Assembly (NCBI RefSeq): GCF_963676685.1
Contig: NC_092357.1
Span: 68,414,971-68,478,970 of the forward strand
Direction: 5' to 3'
DNA from: Mytilus edulis
Lineage: Eukaryota; Mollusca; Bivalvia; Mytilida; Mytilidae
DNA length: 64,000 nucleotides
Numbering within the stretch: position 1 is the first letter of the stretch; every line of letters begins with the position of its first letter. The notes under the pieces were generated by a model that worked only from the letters and a program-made list of their open reading frames with translations, had not been told where the DNA came from and searched no databases. The translations under genes were made by a program, and so were the position numbers. This document shows positions 34,587 through 45,927 of this stretch, in pieces.

Positions 34587-35471
34587 ATGGTTAATGACAA
34601 TTATTGGGGTACTGGTAAGAATGGTGGCGGTAGGGGCATGTTTTGCAAACACCTCATGGCTCATCGGAGTCTGCAGTACAAGGGGTTAATTTCGAAGGCT
34701 ACTCCTTTTTTCCATTACCTTAGTTCATACCTGAGAGATGAACCTATTCCATCAGTACCTCTTTCTAGTATTCAGTCTAGTCCATCAGTACCCGTTTCTA
34801 GTGTTCATTCTATTCCATCAGTCCCTATTTCTAGTATTCAGTCTAGTCCATCAGTCCCTATTTCTAGTGTTCAGTCTATTTCATCAGTCCCTATTTCTAG
34901 TGTTCAGTCTATTCCATTAGTCCCTATTTCTAGTGTTCAGTCTAGTCCATCAGTCCCTATTTCTAGTATTCAGTCTAGTCCATCAGTACCTATTTCTAGT
35001 GTTCAGTCTATTCCATCAGTCCCTATTTCGAGTGTTCAGTCTAGTCCATCCGTACCCGTTTCTAGTGTTCAGTCTATTCCATCAGTCCCTATTTCTAGTG
35101 TTCAGTCAAGTCCATCAGTCCCTATTTCTAGTATTCAGTCTAGTCCATCAGTACCTATTTCTAGTGTTCAGTCTATTCCATCAGTCCCTATTTCGTGTGT
35201 TCAGTCTAGTCCATCCGTACCCGTTTCTAGTGTTCAGTCTATTTCATCAGTCCCTATTTCGAGTATTCAGTCTAGTCCATCAGTACCTATTGCTAGTATT
35301 CAGTCTATTTCATCAGTCCCTATTTCTAGTATTCAGTCTATTTCATCAGTCCCTATTTCTAGTATTCAGTCTAGTCCATCAGTCCCTATTTCTAGTGTTC
35401 AGTCTATTTCTATTTCTATGGACACATCGGTCTTGTGCAAAAAATATGAAAGGAAACAGCTGGTTCTGTGA
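34587..35471 (+). CDS. Open frame of 11-residue repeats (SVPISSVQS-type), doubtful gene
   Basis: A 294-codon frame begins with about 50 non-repetitive residues (GTGKNGGGRGMF) and then about 20 copies of an 11-residue unit, SVPISSVQSSP with variants, before a short unique tail. The DNA beneath is a 33-bp minisatellite, so the repeat stays open in more than one frame: a second, hydrophobic frame of 183 codons (FLVFSLVHQS repeats) overlaps from 34933. It has no signal peptide and no known domain. It lies within the TIR element at 33451-37127. Either it is a non-coding minisatellite or a low-complexity Ser/Pro-rich protein carried by the element. I favour the former. Confidence 0.3.
   Translation: MVNDNYWGTGKNGGGRGMFCKHLMAHRSLQYKGLISKATPFFHYLSSYLRDEPIPSVPLSSIQSSPSVPVSSVHSIPSVPISSIQSSPSVPISSVQSISSVPISSVQSIPLVPISSVQSSPSVPISSIQSSPSVPISSVQSIPSVPISSVQSSPSVPVSSVQSIPSVPISSVQSSPSVPISSIQSSPSVPISSVQSIPSVPISCVQSSPSVPVSSVQSISSVPISSIQSSPSVPIASIQSISSVPISSIQSISSVPISSIQSSPSVPISSVQSISISMDTSVLCKKYERKQLVL
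34748..35412 (+). repeat. 33-bp minisatellite, about 20 units
   Basis: Unit 'ccatcagtccctatttctag' plus 'tgttcagtctatt'. Variants alternate in a higher-order pattern (for example 'ccgtacccgtttctagtgtt' recurs). Confidence 0.93.
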
Positions 35472-35680
35472 AGTACATAGATAGTTTAACTGAAATTTTA
35501 TAGAAATTTACAGGCCCCGATTTACAGTTTTGATAAATTTGAAATAAATTTTAAAAATGTTAACAATACCTATTCCTGAAATTAATTTGAACATTATTTT
35601 TCTTACATAAAATAGATAATAAATAGATAAATTAATGCCAATGAGTGTAGTGTATCAATAAATAATAAAGCAAAATAAGA

Positions 35681-35706
35681 AAAAAAAAAAAAAAAAAAAA
35701 AAAAAA
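35681..35706. repeat. Poly-A run of about 26
   Basis: A homopolymer within the TIR element. It could mark the tail of a retroposed insert, but no matching head was identified. Confidence 0.8.
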
Positions 35707-35909
35707 TAACTCCGCCAACGTCCCAAGCCCGGGTGAAAAAGGAGGAGGGTTGTTAATATCTAAATGGAACACATGAAATATCAGAAATGATAAGTATGTT
35801 GATACTGTTGAAATTTTATTAAATGAAATAAAAATAGCAAGTATTTTATATCTAGTTTTAGTCATTTTTTTTTTTCCATAAGAGGGGGGTCAAGAATAAA
35901 CTGGCACAA

Positions 35910-36660
35910 GCTAGGCCACAGGTCAAGTTTTTGCAGTTTTAGTTTGATATATTTTTATTGTTATTTATATCAAATCATTTGTTATTAAATTGTCTTTACG
36001 AATCTTGTTCTCGATTTTGACGGGGCTTTTCATATTTTTGTGAATTTTAATTCAAGTTGAAAATTTCACTTCAATATTTGTATACAAGGGTGACTTCCGG
36101 TCAAATTTTTGCCCTTTTAATGTAATATATTTATTTTTTTCTTTATATCATATTATTTGTCATTTAAATGTCTTTAAGAATCAATTTACAGACTTTGACC
36201 GGGATTTTTATTTTTTTGTGAACTTTAGTTCAAAGTTGAAAATTGCACTTCATTATTTGTATACAAGGGTGACTTCCGGTCAACTTTTTGCCCTTTTATA
36301 GTAATATATTTATTTTTTTCTTTATATCATATTATTTGTCATTTAAATGTCTTTAAGAATCAATTTACAGACTTTGACCGGGATTTTTATTTTTTTGGGA
36401 ATTTTAGTTCAAAGTTGAAAATTTGACTTCATCATTTATATACAAGGGTGACTTCCGGTCAACTTTTTGCCCTTTTATAGTAATATATTTATTTTTTTCT
36501 TTATATCATATTAATTGTCATTTAAATATCTTTAAGAATCAATTTACAGACTTTGACCGGGTTATATGCTTTTTCGTGAATTTAAGTTTTAATGTTCAAA
36601 AATGTGTTGCCAGAGTCGCACTAAGAAAGACTTCCGGTCAACTTTTCGGTAAAAAAGCAT
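35910..36660 (+). repeat. 180-bp tandem array
   Basis: 'gtgacttccggtcaa' recurs at about 36090, 36270 and 36450, with diverged end copies at 35920 and 36629. It lies in the long TIR element. Confidence 0.88.
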
Positions 36661-37149
36661 ATTCAAATAAATATCTTTTTAATTTAATCTTATAGACTAT
36701 TATAATAGCTTTCAAAATCACTTTTATTTATCGATTTAGCTTAAGCGGTTCCAGAGATATTAGTTATAATACACCTATTTTTCACTTCCGCGTTTTCCAC
36801 TTCCGCGTTTTAGACCCTCCCACAAATTATAACGTGTAAATTAAGGTGTCTTCGTAGAGGTCCGCGTTCATCGTTTGTAAACACTGTGGAGTTCGGTTTA
36901 CATAAGAATTTTAAATATATACGTATCCGTCCGATCCGTGCATAAATTTAATTTACTGATCGATCGGTGACAGTTGTCAGGGTAACTCTCACATAGGTTA
37001 TTTGACTTATCTGACGGATCCCATGGGTCACCGATCACCGATCACTCATCGATCAGTCAAACATCCGTCATCGATCATTCACCGATCAGTCAAGTTCACG
37101 TCAAACAGTAACGCCTAAGGTTGCAAGTACTGTAAATAATAACTTTAGC

Positions 37150-37345
37150 GCTATAAAACCAGGTTCAATCCACCATTTTCTACATTTGAAAATGCTAGTA
37201 CCAAGTCAGGAATATGACAGTGGTTGTCCATTCGTTTGATGCGTTTTGTCATTTGATTTTGCCATTTGATTAGCATGATTAGGGACTTTCCGATTGAATT
37301 TACTCGGAGTTCAGTATTTTTGTGATTTTACTTTTTACTAGTATC
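37150..37345 (-). repeat. Dispersed repeat, reversed copy of 29774-30055
   Basis: 'aatccaccattttctacatt' and 'ggagttcagtatttttgtga' are the inverted counterparts of sequences at 29.9-30.03 kb. Confidence 0.65.
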
Positions 37346-38870
37346 CTTAATTATTTTGTTTGTTCCCAATCACAAAGCAGATAAAACTCGTTTCAGTATT
37401 GCAAGTGACTAATTTGATAAATAGTATAGTAGGTTGAATTTTATAAAGACAATACCAACAGCTGCATGCAATAAAACAGAAAAAAAACAAAAGATACCAC
37501 AGTGACATTCGAAATTTACCACAACAAATTCGAGTGGGTGACATGTTAAAATTGCCAAAACTAAATTAAATTAGCGAGTAATGCCAGTGGCGTAGCCAGG
37601 GTTCAAATGATGTGGATACCAAACTCTCTTAACTCTTTATCCTATTTTAATTTTTTTAATTTCAATCAACGAGGTCTTCATTAAAATGAATTAAATAGTG
37701 CCTCTAGTGTTGGTTGTTATCATTCCCTACAATTAATTCATAATTTATTTGTAGTATCCAAGAATTGACCCGTACACCTAACTAAAACAATGATTAAAGA
37801 AATGAGGCTGAGGTCAGGTGACCCCAGTCCGAGAGAGTATAGGCCTAGCAAGGATCCCATTTACAAAATATCTTATCACTCACAAGTGAGAGCTTCCCAT
37901 GACGTGACAATTTTGTAAGTAGTCCATCAACCATGAATCTGAGCCAAAGATAAAAGGACATAAGACATACATAAATATTGCAATATAAAGCATCCATATA
38001 CAAGGCATGATGCAACTTTTAACTTTAAACAGATTTATACAAAAAAATTAGGCTGGGGCTGCCGCTGTCGTATTCAAATTCTTCAAGTTCATTCTAAGAT
38101 TTTCATGACCAGCGACACATAACATTTTTAATATAAAATATATATGCAAACATGTACGTATGTATTTCAAAATTGTTTGTTCAGTCTAACATTCTTTTAT
38201 ATATAAGCACAATATTTATATATATGAACATTTGATGATGGATGATTTTATTATACTTCACGTTAAAATGCCATATTTTGAATGGCTAATACGAGGGTGT
38301 TAATTTACTCTATCACATTGCTGAGCGGGTGACAATTTTTTTGAATTTCACCCTCCGCTCGGCTAGACCAATCAAAAATCGGTAATTTAAACGACAATGA
38401 ATTGAATTCACATCAAGTTATTAAAGACAATGCTTAAAGTTCTAATTTACTATACAACGAAGCGTGGAACGACGCAAACTTATTTCTTTTACAATTGTTG
38501 GAAAAACATATTTCTCTTGTTAATATTGTTTCTTTAAAACCTTTTTCATTATGCGTTATACTTATTGTTGATATTTTATTCCATACATTACTTAAACGCA
38601 TTCGTTCACCATCGATTGGTTTCAACAGATGATATACATTTCATCATGTTCATTGTGATGTACATGTCTCCGCCAAATATTAGGCCTTTGAAAAGGGGGA
38701 TTTCACCCCAAAATTTAAATCAAATAAATAACAATAACACAATAACAACAATTGAAATTTTTGTTTTCGGGACGAATCCTTATATCGTTTATAAATGTCA
38801 AGTCAATGCGCTATCATTGTCTATTTACCTCATTTATGTTGATTTTTTTCTGATACATTTGTAAAATTGA
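37346..38870. other. Intergenic stretch
   Basis: Contains a MITE-end-like 'cagtggcgtagccagggttc' at 37588 and AT-rich DNA. Short frames at 38434 and 38565 show no domain. Confidence 0.45.
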
Positions 38871-38874
38871 GAAT

Positions 38875-39480
38875 GGAAATGGGGAATGTGTCAAAGAGAC
38901 AACAACCCGACCAAATAAAAAACAACAGCAGAGGGTCACCAACAGGTCTTCAATGTAGCGAGAAATTCCCGCACCCGGAGGCGTCCTTCAGCTGGCCCCT
39001 AAACAAATATATACTAGTCAAGTGATAATGAACGCCATACTAATTTCCAAATAGTACACAAGAAACTAAAATTGAAATAATACAAGACTAACAAAGGTCA
39101 GAGGCTTCTGACTTGGGACAGGCGCAAAAATACGGCGGGGTTAAACATGTTTGTGAGATCTCAACCCTCCCCCTATACCTCTAACCAATGTAGAAAAGTA
39201 AACGCATAACAATACGCACATTAAAATTCAGTTCAAGAGAAGTCCGAGTCTGATGTCAGAAGATGTAACCAAAGAAAATAAACAAAATGACAATAATACA
39301 TAAATAACAACAGACTACTAGCAGTTAACTGACATGCCAACTCCAGACTTCAATTAAACTGACTGAAAGATTATGATTTCATCATATGAACATCAGGCAC
39401 AATCCTTCCCGTTAGGGGTTTAGTATCATACCATCATAACATATATGAGAAGAACATAACCCGTGTCATGCCAACAACTG
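38875..39480 (-). repeat. RT-associated dispersed repeat, 3' tail
   Basis: Reads 'ggtcaccaacaggtcttcaa', 'tctgacttgggacaggcgca' and 'gtttgtgagatctcaaccct'. It directly follows, in the minus direction, the RT fragment ending at 39499 and has a relative at 27760-27900, so it is probably the 3' non-coding part of that retroelement. Confidence 0.65.
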
Positions 39481-39498
39481 TTTTTAGAATAAATGTGT

Positions 39499-40116
39499 TT
39501 AGTTCCGATGCAAAGACCTTATCAGTGACTCAATATTAACGCCAAAATATGCAATCTTTAATGACTTGACAACAGTATCGTAATTATATCCCTTCTTAAT
39601 AAGTCTATTCAAAGGTTTCGTAAGTTTCTGAGGTGAATACTGACACCTTTGTGCTTTATAAAGAATATTTCCATAAAAAATTGGATGTGAAATACCCGAA
39701 CGTATTAGAAGTCTGCATGTTGAGCTATATTTACGAATGATGTCTTTATACCGATGATAAAATTTAGTAAATGTTTTGACTAGTTTGTGATATCGAAAAC
39801 CCTGGTGTAATAATTTTTCAGTAATACATAAATTTCTCTCGTTAAAATCTAAAACATTGTTACATACACGAGCGAATCGTACAAGTTGAGATATATAAAC
39901 ACCGTAAGATGGTGACAAGGGAACGTCACCATCTAAAAACGGATAATTAACGATAGGAAATGAAAAATCATCCCTTTTATCATAAATTTTAGTAGTCAGC
40001 TTTCCATTAGTGATATAGATATCAAGATCGAGAAAAGGGCAGTGGTCATTGTTAACAAATATAAGCAGACCTACATCGTTAAGTAAGCAGCTATACAGAT
40101 TGACAATACAAACCAC
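39499..40116 (-). pseudogene. Penelope-like RT, C-terminal fragment
   Basis: An intact 205-codon frame begins after the catalytic motifs. It reads CPFLDLDIYITNGKLTTKIY, then KRDDFSFPIVNYPFL and YGVYISQLVRFARVC, then FYHRYKDIIRKY and a C-terminal extension ending SLIRSLHRN. The middle matches LDLHLEI...KRDDFSFPIVNFPF...YGVYISQLIRYSRAC of the copy at 45928-47602. Here the C-terminal region is longer and possibly complete, while the catalytic palm is missing upstream, so it is a 5'-truncated copy of a different, related lineage. It is non-functional alone. Confidence 0.8.
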
Positions 40117-40433
40117 CTGCTAAACAACAAAACAATGATAAAACACAAATAAGACAGCTTTCAACAAATTACAACCACTGAAAAAAAAAATTCTAGCTTT
40201 GTACTATAATATTTGTATGAGCACTCAACCCTTCTTACCTTATATATAGTCAGCGGCCTAACAGCACAACATAAGAACAATAAATTTGAGAATAGAAATG
40301 TGGAAAGTGTCAAAGTTCATATATCAGTTAACTACAGAAATTACCTTAGCTGTATTTGGCAAAACTTTTAGGAATTTTGGTCCTCAATGCTCTTCAACTT
40401 CGTAATTTATTTGGCCTTTTTAACTTTTTTGGA

Positions 40434-40484
40434 TTCGAGCGTCACTGATGAGTCTTTTGTATACAAAACGCGCGTCTGGCGTAT
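40434..40484 (+). ncRNA. Hammerhead-ribozyme repeat with damaged core
   Basis: 'gcgtcactgatgagtc' and 'gcgcgtctggcgta' match the intact motif at 23274-23321, but the second core block reads 'acaaaac' instead of 'acgaaac', so the essential GAAA guanine is changed and stem II is weakened. The 130-bp surroundings are shared with the first copy. Confidence 0.7.
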
Positions 40485-40964
40485 ATACTAAATTTAGTCC
40501 TGGTATCTATGATGAGTTTATTTATAAACAAATCAAACTTGTTCATCTGATGCCATTTCTTGATTCTGAGGATAAATGTTTCTAAGTGTAATAACATTCT
40601 ATGAAGGTTTAAGCAAAATTTTGACATATACATTTAATTCCAGACATATATGTACGTTAAATGCAAAAGAAAACAGTATTTTCTCTCCTAACCAGAATGA
40701 ATCTTTATAAAAAATAATGAATATTGATGTCTAACAAATTGATATCCAGTCTAAAATTTAACGAAACATGTGTTGAGTATAAATAGATATTTGCTCTTTA
40801 CGTACTATCTAAAATTGTCTGTTTATAAATTTTGAAATTATTAAGAAACTAAGGTTACAACTCCCTCAGACAAAGTTGACTTTAGATGAATTTGGCTTTT
40901 TATTTTAGGCATTTTTGTCAACGGTTTCGGTACTTATACATCGTCGGATTTCAAATTGTTTTCT

Positions 40965-41015
40965 TTGAGCGTTCCTGATGAAGGTAAATCCGGCAAAGTG
41001 CTTCGGTCGCATGAA
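40965..41015 (+). repeat. Hammerhead-like repeat of a second family
   Basis: 'gagcgttcctgatgaagg' is followed by 'gcttcggtcgcatgaaatta'. The upstream scaffold ('cggtacttatacatcgtcgg') is shared with 59440-59531. CUGAUGA is present, but a proper GAAA and NUH site could not be fitted. Confidence 0.5.
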
Positions 41016-41261
41016 ATTATCAAACGTGTTGTTTTTATTTTTCAACAGTGTTTTAATGTCTGCGAAGTTATCTAAAATAATACAAGTGTTAAGTAAGACG
41101 GGCTACATCTGTTATAATTTCGTCGGGAGGAGTCAATGTACTGGTTTCCGGCACTTTGGAAACACAAATACAGGTATTTGATATCTGAATAACAGCCTTT
41201 GTATGCCCTCAATTGAAGAATTAATTCATACATTTTTGTATTATTTAAAACTGTCAGTAAC

Positions 41262-41650
41262 AAGAATGTGTCCAAAGTACACTGATGCCCCACCCGCACT
41301 TTCATTTTCCATGTTCAATGGACCGTGAAAATGGGTACAAAATATAGATAGGCATTAAAATTAGAAAGATCATATCATGGGAAACATGTGTACTAAGTTT
41401 CAAGTTGATTGGACTTCAACTTCATCAAAAACTACCTTGACCAAAAAAATTAATCTGAAACTCGCACTTTCATTTTCTATGTTCAGTGGACCGTGAAATT
41501 GGGGTCAACAGTTTTATTTGTTTTTAAAATTAGAAAGATCATATCATAAGGAACATATGTACTTAGTTTCAAGTTGATTGGACTTCAGCTTCATCAAAAA
41601 CTACCTTGACCAAAAACTTTAACCTGAAGCAAGGGTCATCAGGTTTTTTT
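41262..41650 (-). repeat. 'gccccac' dispersed repeat, reversed, with internal duplication
   Basis: 'caagaatgtgtccaaagtac' and 'tgatgccccacccgcacttt' lie at the left. The block 'tttcaagttgattggacttc' appears twice (41400 and 41570), so part of the element is duplicated in tandem. Confidence 0.75.
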
Positions 41651-42640
41651 TATCTTTCTTTTGATACCAAAATTACCAAAATATATTCTACATAGTCTGA
41701 TATTTACGCATATGCGTATGAACTTATTTGTTTTTTATATGTAATAGTACTACTTTCTACTGTTTTGATTTACCAGGCTCTCGTTGGTAGTGTAACATCT
41801 TACAGAGTATATACCCTTATTGTTTACCCTATGGATACATCTCATCAAATTATATAACATTTATCTCGATGTCGACCGAGGTTGCCTAAATGGTTCCGTT
41901 TTTAGATATCTTCAGTGTGCTTGTCAGGCTATAGTAGGACAGAACATGTTTGATTTTAGCCAGGTTTATATAATTGCTATTATTCCATGGTTGTGTTCTT
42001 CAATTCACAGTTGAGGCGTGATCGTCAGATTGCGAAGAATTCCGCTCAAACCGGTGCTAGAGGCCATCTTAAAACTTGCAGTGAGGTCAGGTTTTTGTTA
42101 GTTCCGTTTCCAAGGCGACACTATGTTTTTGTTTTGCTTTGTTAATATTGATTTTGTGTCATGGATGGATACCCCTTATCCTTTCTTTTCTATTATATAC
42201 ACTAACTAAAAAGATATGGAATAGTAAATAAATTAAGAATTATCCAAATTTTTGCTCTGAATATATTTTTTTTTTTTATTTGAAAAGGAATAGTCCAAAT
42301 TTGGTAAAACTCCATGCTAGATTCGAAAAGTTATTGATGTCTGAACAGTTCTAGCCGTATACTGCATTTAATAATATTAACTGAAATAAGTGCAGAAATC
42401 AGTTAAACATGTAAAATACGGAAAAGAAAGAAAAAAAACAATACCATCAAATATTTCATTTTATATTGTCTTCATGAGATTAATGTGTTAAACAAATACA
42501 CAACAGAATGAACCTTAATATTTACATACACAATTCATTATTACATAACTGGCAGGAACACTTGTTATTCATAGATGATAAAAAATATTATTATATACTT
42601 AGTAGAAAATACAGATAAATTGTATGTGTAATACAATCAA
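41651..42640. other. Intergenic stretch
   Basis: No gene supported. The frame at 41820-42014 has no recognisable domain. Confidence 0.45.
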
Positions 42641-42714
42641 TGGCAAGCGTGCTGTATCAGCCACCCGTGATAATATCGATATAAGCACGGTTGCAAAAGC
42701 TTTATCACACCTTT

Positions 42715-42860
42715 AATCTGTATGACGTCACGTCATCGATTGCAGTCACTGTTGCAAAGGCTTTATCAAAACCCTAATCTGTATGACGTCATGTCTAACC
42801 TATAATCTGTATGACGTCATTTCAATCCTCCTTATCTGTATGAAGTCATTTCACATAAAA
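42715..42860. repeat. Degenerate tandem repeat rich in TGACGTCA
   Basis: 'aatctgtatgacgtca' occurs four times with small changes. Three to four copies contain the CRE/ATF octamer TGACGTCA or a near match. A regulatory role is only possible; it may be a simple tandem repeat. Confidence 0.55.
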
Positions 42861-42897
42861 AAACATCTACTTGAGATATATGTATATAATAAAATGA

Positions 42898-43033
42898 ATA
42901 TGATATGGCTTTTTCAATATCACACACCGTATCAACCCTCAACCAATATAATCCCTCGAGCAGAGCTCTTGGGATTATATTGGTATCTCGGGTTGATACG
43001 GATGCGATATTGAAAAAGCCATATGATATTCTC
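42898..43033. repeat. Fold-back element, about 60-bp arms
   Basis: 'atatgatatggctttttcaa' pairs with 'ttgaaaaagccatatgatat', and 'ccaatataatccc' pairs with 'gggattatattgg'. The loop is 'tcgagcagagctctt'. A plus-strand frame through it is chance. Confidence 0.88.
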
Positions 43034-44185
43034 TATATATACTATAGACTATATATATATATACAAAATTCATTATAACACAAATGGTAGGAACACTTGT
43101 TATTCATATACGATAAAAAGAATACTTTAGAATATATATATATACACAAAATTTATTATAACACAAATGGTAGAAAAAAATAATGAACAAGATAATTTAT
43201 ATCTGATAAAAAAAAAAACATAATGTAGAATAAATATTTACAAAAATCACTATAACGCAACTTGTAGAAAATACTTTACAATGGTAGTTATCTATAATTT
43301 CTATGAAAAAGCATGTGCACTCGTATCAAAAATTAGAAAAGGATACCCAAATGAGCCTGCATAGTTTATATATGGAATATAAATACAATATAAATCAATG
43401 TTCCGGTAAAATAAAAAGAATAAAATAGCAGAACATGACTTCCGCTTAATCAAGCTTTGATAACCCTATTTACAAAGGATCTTTTTCGGGAAGGGGGGGG
43501 GGACTAATATCAAATATTGCTATTGGTAGCCGAATCCCCAAAATTCCCCAAAACTTAGAATGAAAGATTGCCTCTCGTAGTCATCATCTAATCGAATTAA
43601 AAATTGTCTTTTGTAGTCGGGTTCTTCATCAAGAAGTATTAAAACTGTCTCATCTATTATAATTACTGAATGCATCTGATGGTCAAAATCTTCAGCTTCA
43701 TCTATTATGATTTTCTATTTATCAATTAGAACTTAAATATGCCTCTGGTGGTTGCGTTCTTCATCTGTGATTTGACAATCGCATCTAGAGAACAGTTCAA
43801 TAACAACATTTCTGCCAAATTTTGTTGAAGTTGGCAAAGACGTTTTATGATATAATGTGAATTGCTTGCCCTCAATGTTGCCATGCTTTAAATCCAACAT
43901 GTTTAAAATCATTATCATTCACAGAGGGTGTTTAAATGATCAATCTCAAGATACTTTTGAAAGGAGATGACTAAAGTAAATAAACAGTTTTATAACAGAA
44001 GGAAAACAGGAACCATATGAAAACATTACTTGTTATTTTTGTATGAGAAATATGAGATGCAGTCAAATCAAATTAACAGCTATTGTATGAAATTTAAATT
44101 CCTCCCTTTCATTGAATTTCTCCTCCTTTTTGTAAAACCTTCTGCCACACTATATGAACTATATTTTTTATGTTCACAGTTACAG
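43034..44185. other. Intergenic, AT-rich
   Basis: Degenerate duplication of 'acacaaatggtag' near 43079 and 43160. No gene seen. Confidence 0.45.
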
Positions 44186-44187
44186 TA

Positions 44188-45570
44188 CTTGCAACCTTAG
44201 GCGTTACTGTTTGACATGAACTTGACTGATCGGTGAATGATCGGTGACGGATGTTTGACTGATCGATGAGTGATCGGTGATCGGTGACCCATAGGATCCG
44301 TTACATAAGTCAAATAATCTATGTGAGAGTTACCCTGACAACTGTCACCGATCGATCAGTAAATAATAGGAATTTTGTACTTTTTATAGTTTAGAATAGT
44401 TTTTTTTTCATAAAATTAAGAAAATGTCAGAGAAATCATACTAAAATTTTATTCGCATTGTTTAAAATACTATTTTATTTGAAATTAGTTATTTTTACCA
44501 TCTTGAGACAAGTCTTCTAATCAGAATTGAGATATAATAAGACTTAAAATACTTAAACTTTTATTTTTGTGGAATAAGAATGCAGTTATTGATTTATTTT
44601 GATACAAATTATTAACTGTCATATGATTTCAGTACTTTTTGTACATTTCATGATTGGCTGTTCTTCATAAAATATGCTTACTTTAAGGAAAAAGATATTA
44701 AATATTTGTACGCGTTGCTCAAAATGCAAATATTTCTTCATTTTACTGAAAATTATTGACCGCCATTGGAATTTTGTACTTTTTATAGTTTAGAATAGTT
44801 TTTTTTTTCATAAAATTAAAAAAATGTCAGAGACATTATACTAAAATTTTATTTGCATTGTTTAAAATAACCAAAATTCTTCTTCTTTTTATTAAAAATG
44901 ATACTATTTTATTCGTTTAAAATTATTCATATTTCTTGTTAAAAGAACAGCATTTATTTTTGTAATTTGTTATTTTAAAGGCGTCGACTGTGACAGGAAT
45001 ATAGAAAGTCCGTGATTATGATCAGTTTTTTTTTGAAAGAATTTTATGATGATAAGTATGCAAAAATTTCAATAACTGATTCTTTCATTTTGTTTTTGAA
45101 AAATGTTTGGAAAATAATAAAATCAAAATCGCGATGTAGACACCGTTTTAAAACTTGCCGGGTTTGAAAATATATAACCTAAATAAAACGAAAAAGACCA
45201 TTCTTTAATGATGATATTTTAATTCAAATTTTTTCTGTACATTTATTTTCATTTCAATTCATAAAACTTTGCTTAATAATTAATAAACAAAAATGTATCA
45301 TTGAACGTTCAATTTTCACGAGTTGCAATTTTAATTAAATTAAACGAAACTAAGATTCCGTAATTTGTATTAGTTTATCATGTGACTAATTGAAGTTCAA
45401 TCCGTCATCAAGGTCGATCGGTACTATCCGTCCGATCAGTCCGATCAGTCAATTACTTTTACTATAAGTCTGACGGATTGCTGACGTGAGTTTGGCGCGA
45501 ACTTGACTGATCGGTGACTGATCGATGACCGCTGATTGATCGCTGAAATAGTAACGCCTAAGGTTGCAAG
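44188..45570 (-). mobile_element. TIR element with TA target site, short copy
   Basis: Same ends and subterminal 'gatcggtgac' arrays as 33451-37127, but in the opposite orientation and lacking the middle 2.3 kb. Flanked by TA at both sides. An internal stretch ('ggaattttgtactttttata') is duplicated at 44368 and 44769. Confidence 0.85.
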
Positions 45571-45927
45571 TACTGTACATGCATTATAAACTTTTGTTTC
45601 TTTTATTAATTTATTGAATTTTAATATAAAAGTAAGAAAATATGGTAAGAATATCAATAAGACAGCTCTGCAACACAAACCAAATGACGTAAAAAGTACA
45701 ATGTATATAACAACTTACATCCTTCAACAATAAGTAAAATAAACAAGGCTTCCATCATAAATCTAAATAATTCTTACTTAACTAAAAAACCACCGGAAAG
45801 ATGTATGTACATAACGGAAAAAAATGTTATACAGCAAAATTGACAACCACTGATTTAGAGTCTTCTGACTTGCTAGAGACATAATTATACAGAATGTGAC
45901 AGTATTTAACATGTTAACCTCCCGATT

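Larger units (their letters stand above)
33451..37127 (+). mobile_element. TIR element with TA target site, long copy
   Basis: Ends 'cttgcaaccttaggcgttac' and its inverted complement are flanked by TA. The subterminal regions are packed with 'gatcggtgac' and 'gatcagtcaccgatcagtca' motifs. It is homologous at both ends to 44188-45570 but 2.3 kb longer; the extra part (about 34560-36930) holds a 33-bp minisatellite and a 180-bp tandem array. No transposase is seen. TA sites suggest Tc1/mariner-type mobilisation in trans. Confidence 0.85.
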
